Part shown: one piece after another, positions 1 through 6,495 of the stretch
Layout of the letters: every line of letters begins with the position of its first letter
How positions within the stretch are numbered: the stretch's first letter is position 1
The notes under the pieces: generated by a model
The model's input: the letters and a program-made list of their open reading frames with translations, nothing else
Told to the model about the DNA's origin: nothing
Databases searched by the model: none
Assembly (NCBI GenBank): GCA_040235375.1
Contig: JBECKQ010000143.1
Location: 1 to 7,462, forward strand
Origin: JBECKQ01 sp040235375
GTDB lineage: Bacteria > Planctomycetota > Phycisphaerae > UBA1845
Length of the DNA stretch: 7,462 bases
Direction of reading: 5' to 3'
Program-made: the position numbers and the translations under genes

Positions 1-344
1 TCGACGGAGAAGGCCTCGAACTGGATGCCGGCGATGGTCGTCGTCGATCGCTCGGGCAGCACATGGGGATCGCGAATCGGAAAGTCCGCGATCAGTTCAG
101 CCGTGTCACGACTGGCGTACACCGGCAGGTCCGTCCCATCCTTGAGGCCGAACGCATGGTCCGGATGGGCGTGCGTCAGCACAATCGCATCCGGAGCGAT
201 CTCGTCGAGTTTGCCGCGCCAGTCCTCGCCGCAGTCGAGCATTACGCGGGAACCGTTGCTGGAAACGAGCAAGGCGGTGTGCCGGCGGTGGCGCCGGCTC
301 TTTGTTTCGATGTAACCTCTGGTTCCGAGAAACGTCAGCTTCAT
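1..344 (-). CDS. MBL-fold metal-dependent hydrolase, N-terminal part (runs off left edge)
   Basis: The minus strand reads an open frame from ATG (342-344) through the left edge, giving 114 visible residues. It begins MKLTFLGTRG, the usual first beta strand of small metallo-beta-lactamase-fold hydrolases. Residues 57-63 are THAHPDH, the HxHxDH metal-binding signature, preceded by a VMLDCGEDW strand-loop at about 34-42. These residues normally hold two metal ions that activate water for hydrolysis of a phosphoester or similar bond. The remaining metal ligands lie outside the window. No signal peptide is seen, so it is probably cytoplasmic. A purine-rich AGGGAGAAGG lies about 14 bases before the ATG, rather far for a ribosome binding site, but the start fits the family N-terminus. 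The gene is divergent from pncB. The substrate cannot be told from this part: the family includes RNase Z-like, phosphodiesterase and lactonase members. Fold assignment is firm, function is open. Confidence 0.9.
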   Translation of the reverse strand, partial: MKLTFLGTRGYIETKSRRHRRHTALLVSSNGSRVMLDCGEDWRGKLDEIAPDAIVLTHAHPDHAFGLKDGTDLPVYASRDTAELIADFPIRDPHVLPERSTTTIAGIQFEAFSV

Positions 345-468
345 GCCGAACCACGTACCTTCTCCCTGCACTCCCTATATTCGATTGTGCCGCCCAGCCA
401 TCAGCGTCCCTTAAATTCGAGGTAAGCGCGGCGTAATGCGATGGGGAGAGGTGCACAAAGTCCACAAA

Positions 469-511
469 GAAAACACCCGGCGGAACTCTTGCGAGTCCCC
501 CGGGTGTTTTC
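469..511. terminator. Long hairpin with T-runs, bidirectional terminator-like
   Basis: A perfect 12-base inverted repeat, GAAAACACCCGG (469-480) and CCGGGTGTTTTC (500-511), forms the stem. Inside it, GG-A-ACTC (482-488) can pair with GAGT-CC (493-498) around a TTGC loop, leaving one C/C mismatch and one bulged A, so nearly the whole element is a single rod. Plus-strand transcripts end the stem in TTTT followed by CC. Minus-strand transcripts end it in TTTTCTTT, the better U-tract. It looks like a Rho-independent terminator usable in both directions, but it lies between two genes that both point away from it, so what it terminates is unclear. A leader hairpin, a small-RNA terminator or a dispersed genomic repeat are alternatives. 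Confidence 0.6.
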
Positions 512-701
512 CGGAGGGGAAAGAAGCATTCTGGTTCAACCGATCGTTTCAACCGGTTCTACATATTGTACGTTTGCGGGTTTCACCGGGTTCAACAGCG
601 GAGGCAAAAAGTTCGGCGCCGTGCTCGCGCATACAAATTATGACAAGTCTCCCGAAATGGGTTGCCGTGAGGGGCGATCCGGGTTGCGTCAAACCAGGGC
701 G

Positions 702-730
702 GTGTTCGAAAACACTCGGCGCGTTATAAC
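702..730 (+). promoter_or_regulatory. Possible pncB promoter with operator-like inverted repeat (weak)
   Basis: TATAAC (725-730) matches five of six bases of a sigma-70 -10 box and would give a leader of about 35 bases for pncB. No good -35 box is found at the right spacing: GTGTTC (702-707) is 17 bases upstream but poor. A small inverted repeat GTGTT-CGAA-AACAC (702-715) sits just upstream of the -10 box, where an activator or repressor could bind. This is a guess from position and similarity only. Confidence 0.3.
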
Positions 731-772
731 TGGTGGCTGGCGAACAAGACGCCGCACGGGAGGAGACGCGCG

Positions 773-2329
773 ATGAAGAGCTCTGACCGCAGCCTCGCAG
801 AGGGCATTCTCTTCACGGACATGTATCAACTGACCATGGCCCAGCTCTACCATCGGCAGGGGCTGGCCGACCGGCCGGTGCAGTTCGATCACTTCTTTCG
901 CAGTTACCCGGACTACGGCGGCCACCGCGCAGGGTTCTGCATCAACGCCGGGCTCGAATGGCTGCTCGACTGGATGGGGGAAGCGCGTTTCCGGCCGGAG
1001 GACATCAAGTGTCTGCGCTCGATGCGGTCGCGGACGGGAGACCCGCTTTTTGATTCCGCATTTCTCGAGTGGGCCCGGGAGGAAGGGACATTCGAGGGGA
1101 TCTCCATGCGGGCGATTCCGGAAGGCCGGGCCGTCCACCCTCAGGTGCCGCTCACGGTCGTGCAGGGCCCGCTGGCGATGACGCAGATTCTGGAGTCGCC
1201 GCTGCTCAATCAACTGAACTACCCGAGCCTGGTGGCGACGCGCGCCGCGCGGATTCAACAGGCGGGCCGCGGGCAGACGCTCATCGAGTTCGGCATGCGC
1301 CGCGGCCAGGAACGCGGCGTGAACACCGGCGTTCGCGCGGCGTTGATCGGCGGCGCCGATTTCAGCTCGAACACGGGAATCTCGCAGCTCCTCGGCGCGC
1401 CGCCGAAGGGGACGCACGCGCACAGCATGGTGCAGGTGTTCATGGCCTTGGGCCAGGGCGAGCTGGGCGCGTTTCGAGCGTACGCCGACGTGTATCCGGA
1501 CGACTGCCTGCTGCTGGTGGACACGATCAACACGCTGGAGAGCGGCGTGCCCAACGCGATCCGCGTATTCGAAGAGCTGCGCCGCCAGGGGCACGAGCCG
1601 GTGGGCATCCGCCTCGATTCCGGCGACCTGGCATACCTCAGCATCCAGGCGGCGAAGATGCTCAACGACGCCGGATTTCCGGAAACCAAGATCGTCCTGT
1701 CGAACCAGCTCGACGAGCTGACCCTCTGGCAGATCATCAGCCAGATTCACAGCGAGGCCAGCCGGTTCGGCGTCGATCCCAATGCTCTCATCAAGCGGTT
1801 CATCTACGGGGTGGGGACGCACCTGATCACCTCAAAAGGCGACGCGGCTCTCGACGGCGTCTACAAGCTCGTGGCCGTACGCGAAGGCGGCGCCTGGAAG
1901 CCGGCCATCAAGGTCTCCGAAACGCCCGCGAAAACGCTGACGCCCGGCGACAAGCGCGTCTGGCGGCTTTACAACGGCCGGGGCATGGCCACCGCCGATC
2001 TGCTGACGCTCGACGACGAGGACCCGCGGCAGATGGACCCGATCCTCCTGCGGCATCCGAGCGAGCACGAGACGCAACGATCACTTCGACAGGACGACGT
2101 GTCCGAAATCGAGCCGCTGCTGGTCGACGTGATGAAGGACGGGAAGGTCGTCTGCGACCTGCCGCCGATCGATGAGCTGCGCAAGCGGCGGCAGGCCGAT
2201 CTGGACCGCCTCGACCCTGGCGTGAAGCGGCTGATCAATCCGCACATCTATCACGTGTCGCTGTCCGAACGGCTCTGGAGTTTGAAGGAGTCGCTGGTTC
2301 TTGCGGCGTCGGGAAGAGCTCCCTCCTGA
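773..2329 (+). CDS. pncB: Nicotinate phosphoribosyltransferase
   Basis: The enzyme (EC 6.3.4.21) makes nicotinate mononucleotide from nicotinate and PRPP, coupled to ATP hydrolysis, in the Preiss-Handler branch of cytoplasmic NAD salvage. The 518-residue product shows the family landmarks in order: TDMYQLTMAQ at 15-24 (substrate-binding N-terminus), EFGMRR 172-177, ALIGGADFSSN 190-200, GTHAHS 213-218 (by family analogy H217 is the phosphorylated histidine), LDSGDL 281-286, GVGTHL 346-351 and DGVYKLV 361-367. GGGAGGAG (758-765) lies 7 bases before the ATG, a very strong ribosome binding site that fixes the start. The C-terminal family ending (RLINPHIYHVSLSERLWSLKESL) is present, but the last ten or so residues (VLAASGRAPS) and the stop codon come from rsgA DNA read in another frame, so the native end has been lost or changed. 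All visible catalytic motifs are intact, so activity is expected. Confidence 0.96.
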   Translation: MKSSDRSLAEGILFTDMYQLTMAQLYHRQGLADRPVQFDHFFRSYPDYGGHRAGFCINAGLEWLLDWMGEARFRPEDIKCLRSMRSRTGDPLFDSAFLEWAREEGTFEGISMRAIPEGRAVHPQVPLTVVQGPLAMTQILESPLLNQLNYPSLVATRAARIQQAGRGQTLIEFGMRRGQERGVNTGVRAALIGGADFSSNTGISQLLGAPPKGTHAHSMVQVFMALGQGELGAFRAYADVYPDDCLLLVDTINTLESGVPNAIRVFEELRRQGHEPVGIRLDSGDLAYLSIQAAKMLNDAGFPETKIVLSNQLDELTLWQIISQIHSEASRFGVDPNALIKRFIYGVGTHLITSKGDAALDGVYKLVAVREGGAWKPAIKVSETPAKTLTPGDKRVWRLYNGRGMATADLLTLDDEDPRQMDPILLRHPSEHETQRSLRQDDVSEIEPLLVDVMKDGKVVCDLPPIDELRKRRQADLDRLDPGVKRLINPHIYHVSLSERLWSLKESLVLAASGRAPS

Positions 2330-2672
2330 ACGCGGTGGACCCGGGGTTAAACCTCCGCGTGGGCGACATCAGCACCGAGACGCAGAAGGGCCGACATGTC
2401 ACGACGACCGCGACGCTGATTCGCCTCGGCGACGACGGCTACGTGGTCGACACGCCCGGCGTGCGTTCGTTCGACATCTCCACCGTGCCGGCCGCCGAGA
2501 TCGAAATGCACTTCGTCGAGTTCGCTGAGCACATCCCGCACTGCAAATTCCCGGATTGCACGCACCGGCACGAGACCGGATGCGCCGTGAAGACGGCCGT
2601 GGATCGCGAGCACATCTCCCCCCGGGATACGAGAGCTATTGCCGCATGTTTGAAGAGCGGATCATTGCATAG
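2290..2672 (+). pseudogene. rsgA: rsgA remnant: 3' part of ribosome small subunit GTPase A, 5'-truncated and frameshifted
   Basis: RsgA is a circularly permuted GTPase (order G4-G5-G1-G2-G3) that helps late 30S subunit maturation. Here the frame starts abruptly with the P-loop GSCGVGKS (2296-2319), then LNLRVGDIS, the switch-I-like GRHVTTT, DTPG (G3, 2449-2460), and the zinc motif C-KFPD-C-T-H-RHETG-C (2542-2583). The N-terminal OB fold and the G4/G5 motifs, more than half of a typical 300-350-residue protein, are missing. No start codon precedes the P-loop in this frame; the first is GTG 2335, after the P-loop. At a run of six C (2618-2623) the frame slips: the raw frame reads on to a stop at 2691 with a non-family tail, whereas one extra C would give ISPPGYESYCRMFEERIIA and a stop at 2670-2672, a standard RsgA C-terminus. 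The overlap with the end of pncB covers about 40 bases. Family assignment is firm; the exact left border is uncertain by several codons. Confidence 0.93.
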
Positions 2673-2783
2673 AGCCCTTCGTTTCTGCTGAGAAAGACGC
2701 GATGTAATTAGCGACGCCCCGACGCAGTCCCTCTGAGGGGTTGGGAGCGTACTTTTTGCGACGCAGCATCGCCGGCGAAAGTG

Positions 2784-2812
2784 TTGACAGCATTGGCGAA
2801 AGCCGATAAATT
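2784..2812 (+). promoter_or_regulatory. Sigma-70 promoter for the Cys-rich protein gene
   Basis: TTGACA (2784-2789, a perfect consensus -35) is followed by a 17-base spacer and TAAATT (2807-2812, four of six consensus bases for -10). Transcription would start near 2819, leaving a leader of about 60 bases before the ATG at 2881. The leader contains a run of eight or more G (around 2846-2854). This is the best promoter in the window and implies that the downstream gene is transcribed independently of pncB and the rsgA remnant. Confidence 0.75.
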
Positions 2813-2880
2813 AGTGATGCCCCTTTTCGCCCTCTGCGCAAGAGCGGGGGGGGGCGCATCTCTTTGTCTGGAGTATGGCC

Positions 2881-3723
2881 ATGTCTCACGAAGCACTGAC
2901 CGGTCGGTTATTGGTATCGCGTGGACGCGTCTTTGCCGTCGCGGCTCTTGCGGCGTTCTGCGCTGTATGCGTCGCGGACCAGCCGGCAGAGTCCACCGGC
3001 GAACAGAAACTACAAAAGGCCGCGGCGACTGAAGCCCCCGCAAAGCCCGCTCCCCAGGAGGCGGCGCGGCCCACTGCCACGGATACCCGTGAGGACCATT
3101 TCCCTTTACCGATCTGGCGAGGTCGAACGTTGGAAGACGTTCGCGAACTGGGGGGAGTGTTACTGAATACCACAGAAGGTACGCTCCAGATCGACGAGCT
3201 CTACTGGTTTGTTGATGAAAACGGCACCATGGGGGCTTCCTATCTGCGTGCATATGACCCCGACGGGCAGACGGTCGAGTTCGGCGATGCTGGAGCCCTC
3301 GTACCCCGTGTCGTTAAGGAGGATTTCCTGGGAAAGGCGATGACCGGGCCGGATGGCTGGACTGTCACCGAGTTCGATTTCGGAACGGACCAGGATGGAT
3401 ACCTGAGCGTAATAGACGCGACATACAAGGTTACCGAAGAAGAGGACCGCGATCAGTGTCACTTCGCCACGATCAAGGTCTGCCAGAAAGAGGATTGCAG
3501 TGGACCGTGCGGCGAGCCTTCGGGGCAAATACAACTCGTAAGAGGGCTCCAGTACGCGTTCCAGGGGCCGATACTCCAGCCTCATCCGATCGTGTGTGAG
3601 TGCATGGGTGACACCGGGAAGTGCAAACTGTACTGGGAAAGCACGTGTAAGGGCGACTGCCTGCCAGGACAGACATGCACCCCTATGGACAACGAAACGT
3701 GCGAATGCCGCAGTAGTGAATGA
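2881..3723 (+). CDS. Secreted cysteine-rich protein of unknown family
   Basis: I do not recognise this protein. The start is set at the second in-frame ATG (2881), because GGAG (2870-2873) lies 7 bases upstream of it but only 1 base from the ATG at 2875. The 280-residue product has a Sec signal peptide: basic RGR at 14-16, a hydrophobic stretch 17-31, and a likely cleavage after VCVA (residue 32). No proper lipobox is seen although C27 and C30 lie in this region. Residues 33-70 are a low-complexity Ala/Pro/Thr/Glu linker. Residues 71-190 form a Cys-free acidic domain without a motif I can name. The last 90 residues hold 12 cysteines (193, 201, 206, 210, 239, 241, 248, 256, 260, 266, 274, 276) in two clusters, including CxxxxCxxxC and CKGDCLPGQTC, an even number that suits up to six disulfides. 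It is probably exported to the periplasm or cell surface. It has its own strong promoter and is convergent with the Lon-like gene. Coding status is well supported by the promoter, ribosome binding site and domain order; function is unknown. Confidence 0.82.
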   Translation: MSHEALTGRLLVSRGRVFAVAALAAFCAVCVADQPAESTGEQKLQKAAATEAPAKPAPQEAARPTATDTREDHFPLPIWRGRTLEDVRELGGVLLNTTEGTLQIDELYWFVDENGTMGASYLRAYDPDGQTVEFGDAGALVPRVVKEDFLGKAMTGPDGWTVTEFDFGTDQDGYLSVIDATYKVTEEEDRDQCHFATIKVCQKEDCSGPCGEPSGQIQLVRGLQYAFQGPILQPHPIVCECMGDTGKCKLYWESTCKGDCLPGQTCTPMDNETCECRSSE

Positions 3724-3826
3724 TCCGCGGCCTTATCCTCTTGATAGCCCTCCTTGGGCGCGCGGCGTGGCGGAAGGCTCGGTCCGATTGTGACCATGGT
3801 ATCGCTATCACTGCGCGAGTCTGCTA

Positions 3827-3854
3827 CGGCGCGGGCGGCGGGCCGCCCGCGCCG
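3827..3854. terminator. Very GC-rich hairpin between convergent genes
   Basis: CGGCGCGGGCGGC (3827-3839) and GCCGCCCGCGCCG (3842-3854) are perfect inverse complements, separated by only GG. With the top pair open this makes a stem of 12 G/C pairs with a four-base loop. It sits about 100 bases after the stop of the Cys-rich gene and 140 bases after the stop of the Lon-like gene, a suitable place to end both transcripts. There is no T-run on either side, so it may instead be a Rho-assisted end, an RNA 3'-end stabiliser or a repeat element. Confidence 0.5.
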
Positions 3855-3900
3855 CCCATTTGAGAAGCCTGCTTTCAGTTAGGTCGACGACGCAGCAGAA

Positions 3901-3941
3901 GCTGGTGAGAAATGCGGGCTAAGGACGTAACGCTCACCAGC
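3901..3941. repeat. 9-base inverted repeat with 23-base loop
   Basis: GCTGGTGAG (3901-3909) and CTCACCAGC (3933-3941) are perfect inverse complements around a 23-base centre. The element lies about 57 bases beyond the end of the Lon-like gene. It could be a 3'-end stem-loop of that transcript or a protein-binding site. There is no T-run and no sign of an insertion sequence or recombination site around it. Confidence 0.4.
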
Positions 3942-3997
3942 GCAGCATGGCACACGGGCGGCGCCGCACGTGATCGCTGTGGCACAGAGAGCCTTGA

Positions 3998-6481
3998 TCA
4001 TGCCGGCAGGCTGGGCGGCGGTTCCGATTCCATCTGCTCCGGCTCGCCCGTTTCCTCGTCCTCCATCACCAGCGAATCGGCCGTCCGCGAGGCTTTGACC
4101 CAGTACTCGAAGGCACGCTCGACAGCCAGCGCGAGCAGTGTGCCCTCCTTATACTGGCCCTGAGCGTCCGGCGCGCCAGCGGCCATGCCGGTGAACAGCT
4201 CCAGTGCCTCGTGGATCGTGTCTGCCGCGTAGACGGCGAACTTTCCCTGCTTTGCGGCGTCGACCACGTCCTGCCGAAGCATCAGGTCGCCGGCGTTGGC
4301 CTTAGGGATGATCACGCCCTGCGTGCCGGTCAGGCCGAGGTCGTTGCACGTGTCGAAGAAGCCCTCGATCTTCTCGTTGACCGCCCCGATCGGCAGGATG
4401 TGGCCGTGCTGGTCGATCGCGCCGGTCATGGCCAGATCCTGGCGGAGGGGCACGTCGGTCAGGGCGCTGAGCAGGCAGCAGATTTCCGCGCCGCTGGCAG
4501 AGTCGCCGTCTACCTCGCCGTAGCTCTGCTCGAAGACCATTGACGCGTGGTACGTCAGCGGGTGATACGTGCGGAGCAGATGGCGAAGCAGGCCGCGGAG
4601 AATGTAGAAGCCCTTCGTGTGAATGGCGCCGCTGAGGGCGGCCTCGGTGTCGATGTTGACGACGCCGGCGGTCCCCGGGCCGATGGTGGCCGTGATGCGT
4701 GCGGGGAAGCCGTAGGTCAGCGGGCCGGCTTGCAGCACCGCCAGGCCGTTGATCTGCCCGATGACCCGGCCGGTCGTCTGCACGCGGATCGTGCCGTCGG
4801 CCAGCAGTTCGCGGAAACGCCGCGATGGAAGGTCGGCGCGCTGTTTCGTGCGGCGGATCGCGTCGCGCACGTCGTCGCCGGTCACTTGCTCGCGCGAGCC
4901 CTTGCGGGCCAGGTATGACGCCTCGCGGGCGATATCCGCCAGGCGGCCGAACCGCGCCGACAGCTTGCCCTGCCGCGCGGCGATCCGCGCGCCGTGCTCG
5001 ACCAGCGCGGCGATCGCGGTCCGACTGAACGGCAGCAGTTTTTCATCCGCGACCATGCGGGCGATGACCTCGCCGTAGCCCATCGCGCCCTTCTCGTCGC
5101 GTTCGATCACGGAATCGAAGTCGGCCAGAACCTTGAACAGGTGGGGGAAGTCCGGGTCGTAGCTGTCCAGGATGTAGTACGTGTCGGCGCTGCCGACGAG
5201 AATTACCTTGATGTTCACGTCGATCGGCTCGGGCTTCAGCGATTGTCCGAGCCAGGGCACCCCGAAGTCCGGCGGGCTGATTTCGAGCTTGCCGGTGCGC
5301 AGCGTCCGCACGAGGACCTTCCACGCGCCGGGCTCGCGAAGCACTTCCCTGGCCTCCATGATCAGAAAGCCGCCATCGGCCCGCAGGAGCGAGCCGGCGC
5401 GGATCATGAGGTGATCGGAGTACGAGGTTTCGCGGGGGCCGATCCGCCGATCGATGCTGCCCAGCAGGTTCACCATCGTAGGCGTATTCTCGATGATAAT
5501 CGGGCAGTTCGCCTCACCATTGTGCAGCAGCAGAACGCTCACCTGGTAATGGCGCGACGGGTCCGGCTGGCCCTCCGCGGCGTCGAGACGGTGAGCGATC
5601 ACGTCGGCGATGACCTCTTCGAGGAAATCGTGCACGGCAGGCTGTGGGAAATCCGCTTCGATGCGGCGGGTGACGTCGCGAAGCAGGGAGCCGGCCGCCT
5701 GTTCGCGCACCGTGGTCAGCCGCTCGCCGTATTCGCGGCGGATCTCCGCGACCTTGTTGGTGACCTCGCCCAGTTGATCCTGGTACACGTCCCGCTGCTC
5801 GTGGAATCGCGCGTGGTCCTCATCGCTGACCTGGCCGGCGGCATGAAGCTGATCGAACTCGTCCGGCGGGACGGGTTTGCCGTCCACGAGCGGGAACAGG
5901 GCGGATTGCACGACGGGGCCGGCCTGAATGCTGACCAGCGTGAGACCCGCCTGCCGCAATGCGTCGTCGAACGGCTGGACGACGGCTTCGATGCGCCTCT
6001 GCCCCTCTTTTTCGATCGCGGACCAGCGCGTTCGCAGGCTTTCCGACGACAGCGCAGTGGCGAGATCGCGGGTGATGAAGCGGATGAGCTTCTCGACGCG
6101 CCGTTGAAACGCCCGGCCTCGGCCGTACGGCAGCGTGATGAGCCTGGGCCGGTCCGGATGCGCGAAGTTGCGAACGTAGCAGCGATCGGGCGGCGGTTCG
6201 GTCGTGGGGCGGATTTCTTCGAGCAGCCGGCGGATGAGCGTCATTCGTCCGGTGCCGATGAGTCCGCGGACAAAGATGTTCTGGCCGGGCGCGTCGATCT
6301 CGAGACCGAAGCGCAGCGACTCCACGGCGCTCTCCTGCCCGATGACGCCGGTGACCGGCTCGATCTGGGCGGTGGAGTCGAACGGCAGACTTTCCGCGGG
6401 GCAGTGCCATCGAAGGGCATCGGGCGGCAGGGCGGACGGGGCGAGCGAAGGCTTCGGCGATAGCGTCGGTTGGTCGTTCAT
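3998..6481 (-). CDS. Lon-like Ser/Lys protease, LonC/YcbZ type, with degenerate AAA+ module
   Basis: The 827-residue product belongs to the Lon-related family with an AAA_32-type module and a C-terminal Lon protease domain (MEROPS S16). The start is ATG 6481 (MNDQPTLSP); an upstream in-frame TTG at 6553 would add 24 residues unlike the family N-terminus. Residues 36-95 carry SLPF and VIGQESAVESL, then GLIGTGR (73-79), a Walker-A-like loop in which Arg replaces the Lys. Residues about 130-320 are a long helical insert. The Walker-B-like strand GGFLIMEA (370-377) is atypical. The protease domain (about 565-775) has GDSASGAE with the catalytic Ser at 663 and VNEKIEGFF with the catalytic Lys at 704, 41 residues apart as in Lon. 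The family degrades misfolded or unstructured cytoplasmic proteins; characterised LonC members do so without ATP hydrolysis. The C-terminus ends in an acidic, Pro-rich tail. It lies 90 bases downstream of glyQS on the same strand. No Shine-Dalgarno sequence is visible before the ATG. Confidence 0.93.
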   Translation of the reverse strand: MNDQPTLSPKPSLAPSALPPDALRWHCPAESLPFDSTAQIEPVTGVIGQESAVESLRFGLEIDAPGQNIFVRGLIGTGRMTLIRRLLEEIRPTTEPPPDRCYVRNFAHPDRPRLITLPYGRGRAFQRRVEKLIRFITRDLATALSSESLRTRWSAIEKEGQRRIEAVVQPFDDALRQAGLTLVSIQAGPVVQSALFPLVDGKPVPPDEFDQLHAAGQVSDEDHARFHEQRDVYQDQLGEVTNKVAEIRREYGERLTTVREQAAGSLLRDVTRRIEADFPQPAVHDFLEEVIADVIAHRLDAAEGQPDPSRHYQVSVLLLHNGEANCPIIIENTPTMVNLLGSIDRRIGPRETSYSDHLMIRAGSLLRADGGFLIMEAREVLREPGAWKVLVRTLRTGKLEISPPDFGVPWLGQSLKPEPIDVNIKVILVGSADTYYILDSYDPDFPHLFKVLADFDSVIERDEKGAMGYGEVIARMVADEKLLPFSRTAIAALVEHGARIAARQGKLSARFGRLADIAREASYLARKGSREQVTGDDVRDAIRRTKQRADLPSRRFRELLADGTIRVQTTGRVIGQINGLAVLQAGPLTYGFPARITATIGPGTAGVVNIDTEAALSGAIHTKGFYILRGLLRHLLRTYHPLTYHASMVFEQSYGEVDGDSASGAEICCLLSALTDVPLRQDLAMTGAIDQHGHILPIGAVNEKIEGFFDTCNDLGLTGTQGVIIPKANAGDLMLRQDVVDAAKQGKFAVYAADTIHEALELFTGMAAGAPDAQGQYKEGTLLALAVERAFEYWVKASRTADSLVMEDEETGEPEQMESEPPPSLPA

Positions 6482-6495
6482 GATATCGGTATCAT
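6480..6495 (-). promoter_or_regulatory. Inverted repeat over the Lon-like start codon
   Basis: ATGATA-TCGG-TATCAT on the plus strand is a perfect 6-base inverted repeat that includes two bases of the start codon (6479-6481). On the minus strand, TTCACC and GATGAT stand 17 bases apart just upstream, a weak sigma-70-like pair that would place the transcript start almost at the ATG. With no Shine-Dalgarno sequence, this would suit a leaderless transcript with an operator at its start. All of this is inference from short motifs. Confidence 0.28.

Larger units (their letters stand above)
345..772. other. Divergent intergenic spacer between the MBL hydrolase and pncB
   Basis: These 428 bases separate two divergent genes. 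I see no credible coding sequence: the open frames here lack a family-like composition and a convincing ribosome binding site. The spacer holds a tandem CACAAAG motif (454-460 and 463-469), a long hairpin (469-511), a TACATATTGTA-type small inverted repeat near 558-568, a GTGTT-CGAA-AACAC inverted repeat (702-715) and a weak -10-like TATAAC (725-730). It must contain promoters for both flanking genes, but none is strong by eye. Confidence 0.7.
3724..3997. other. Convergent intergenic spacer
   Basis: This 274-base spacer separates the stop codons of two convergent genes. I see no credible gene in it. It contains the GC-rich hairpin (3827-3854) and the GCTGGTGAG/CTCACCAGC inverted repeat (3901-3941), both listed separately. 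Confidence 0.65.

Noticed and set aside
436..776. Two overlapping plus-strand frames in the divergent spacer
   Set aside because: They cross the hairpin at 469-511, have no family-like composition, and overlap the ribosome binding site and start of pncB.
689..1822. A 377-codon open frame on the minus strand, opposite pncB
   Set aside because: It is rich in Arg, His, Leu and Val with no motif, and lies wholly antisense to a clear family member. Long antisense frames are common in GC-rich genes.
2285..2335. Programmed frameshift making a PncB-RsgA fusion
   Set aside because: A -1 shift could join the frames, but there is no slippery heptamer, the RsgA part lacks its G4/G5 motifs, and its own C-terminus is frameshifted.
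2728..2755. Terminator after the rsgA remnant (CCCTC-T-GAGGG then CTTTTT)
   Set aside because: The arms leave a one-base loop, so only about three pairs can form with a real loop; the T-run is too far away.
3877..3941. Possible integron attC site (GTTAGGT near 3878 matches GTTRRRY)
   Set aside because: No matching RYYYAAC partner at the right place, no integrase, and the inverted repeat at 3901-3941 does not have attC geometry.
4994..6463. A 489-codon open frame on the plus strand, opposite the Lon-like gene
   Set aside because: It is the codon-position mirror of the Lon-like gene (repeats of RAD, VAD, GD types) with no recognisable domain and no ribosome binding site.
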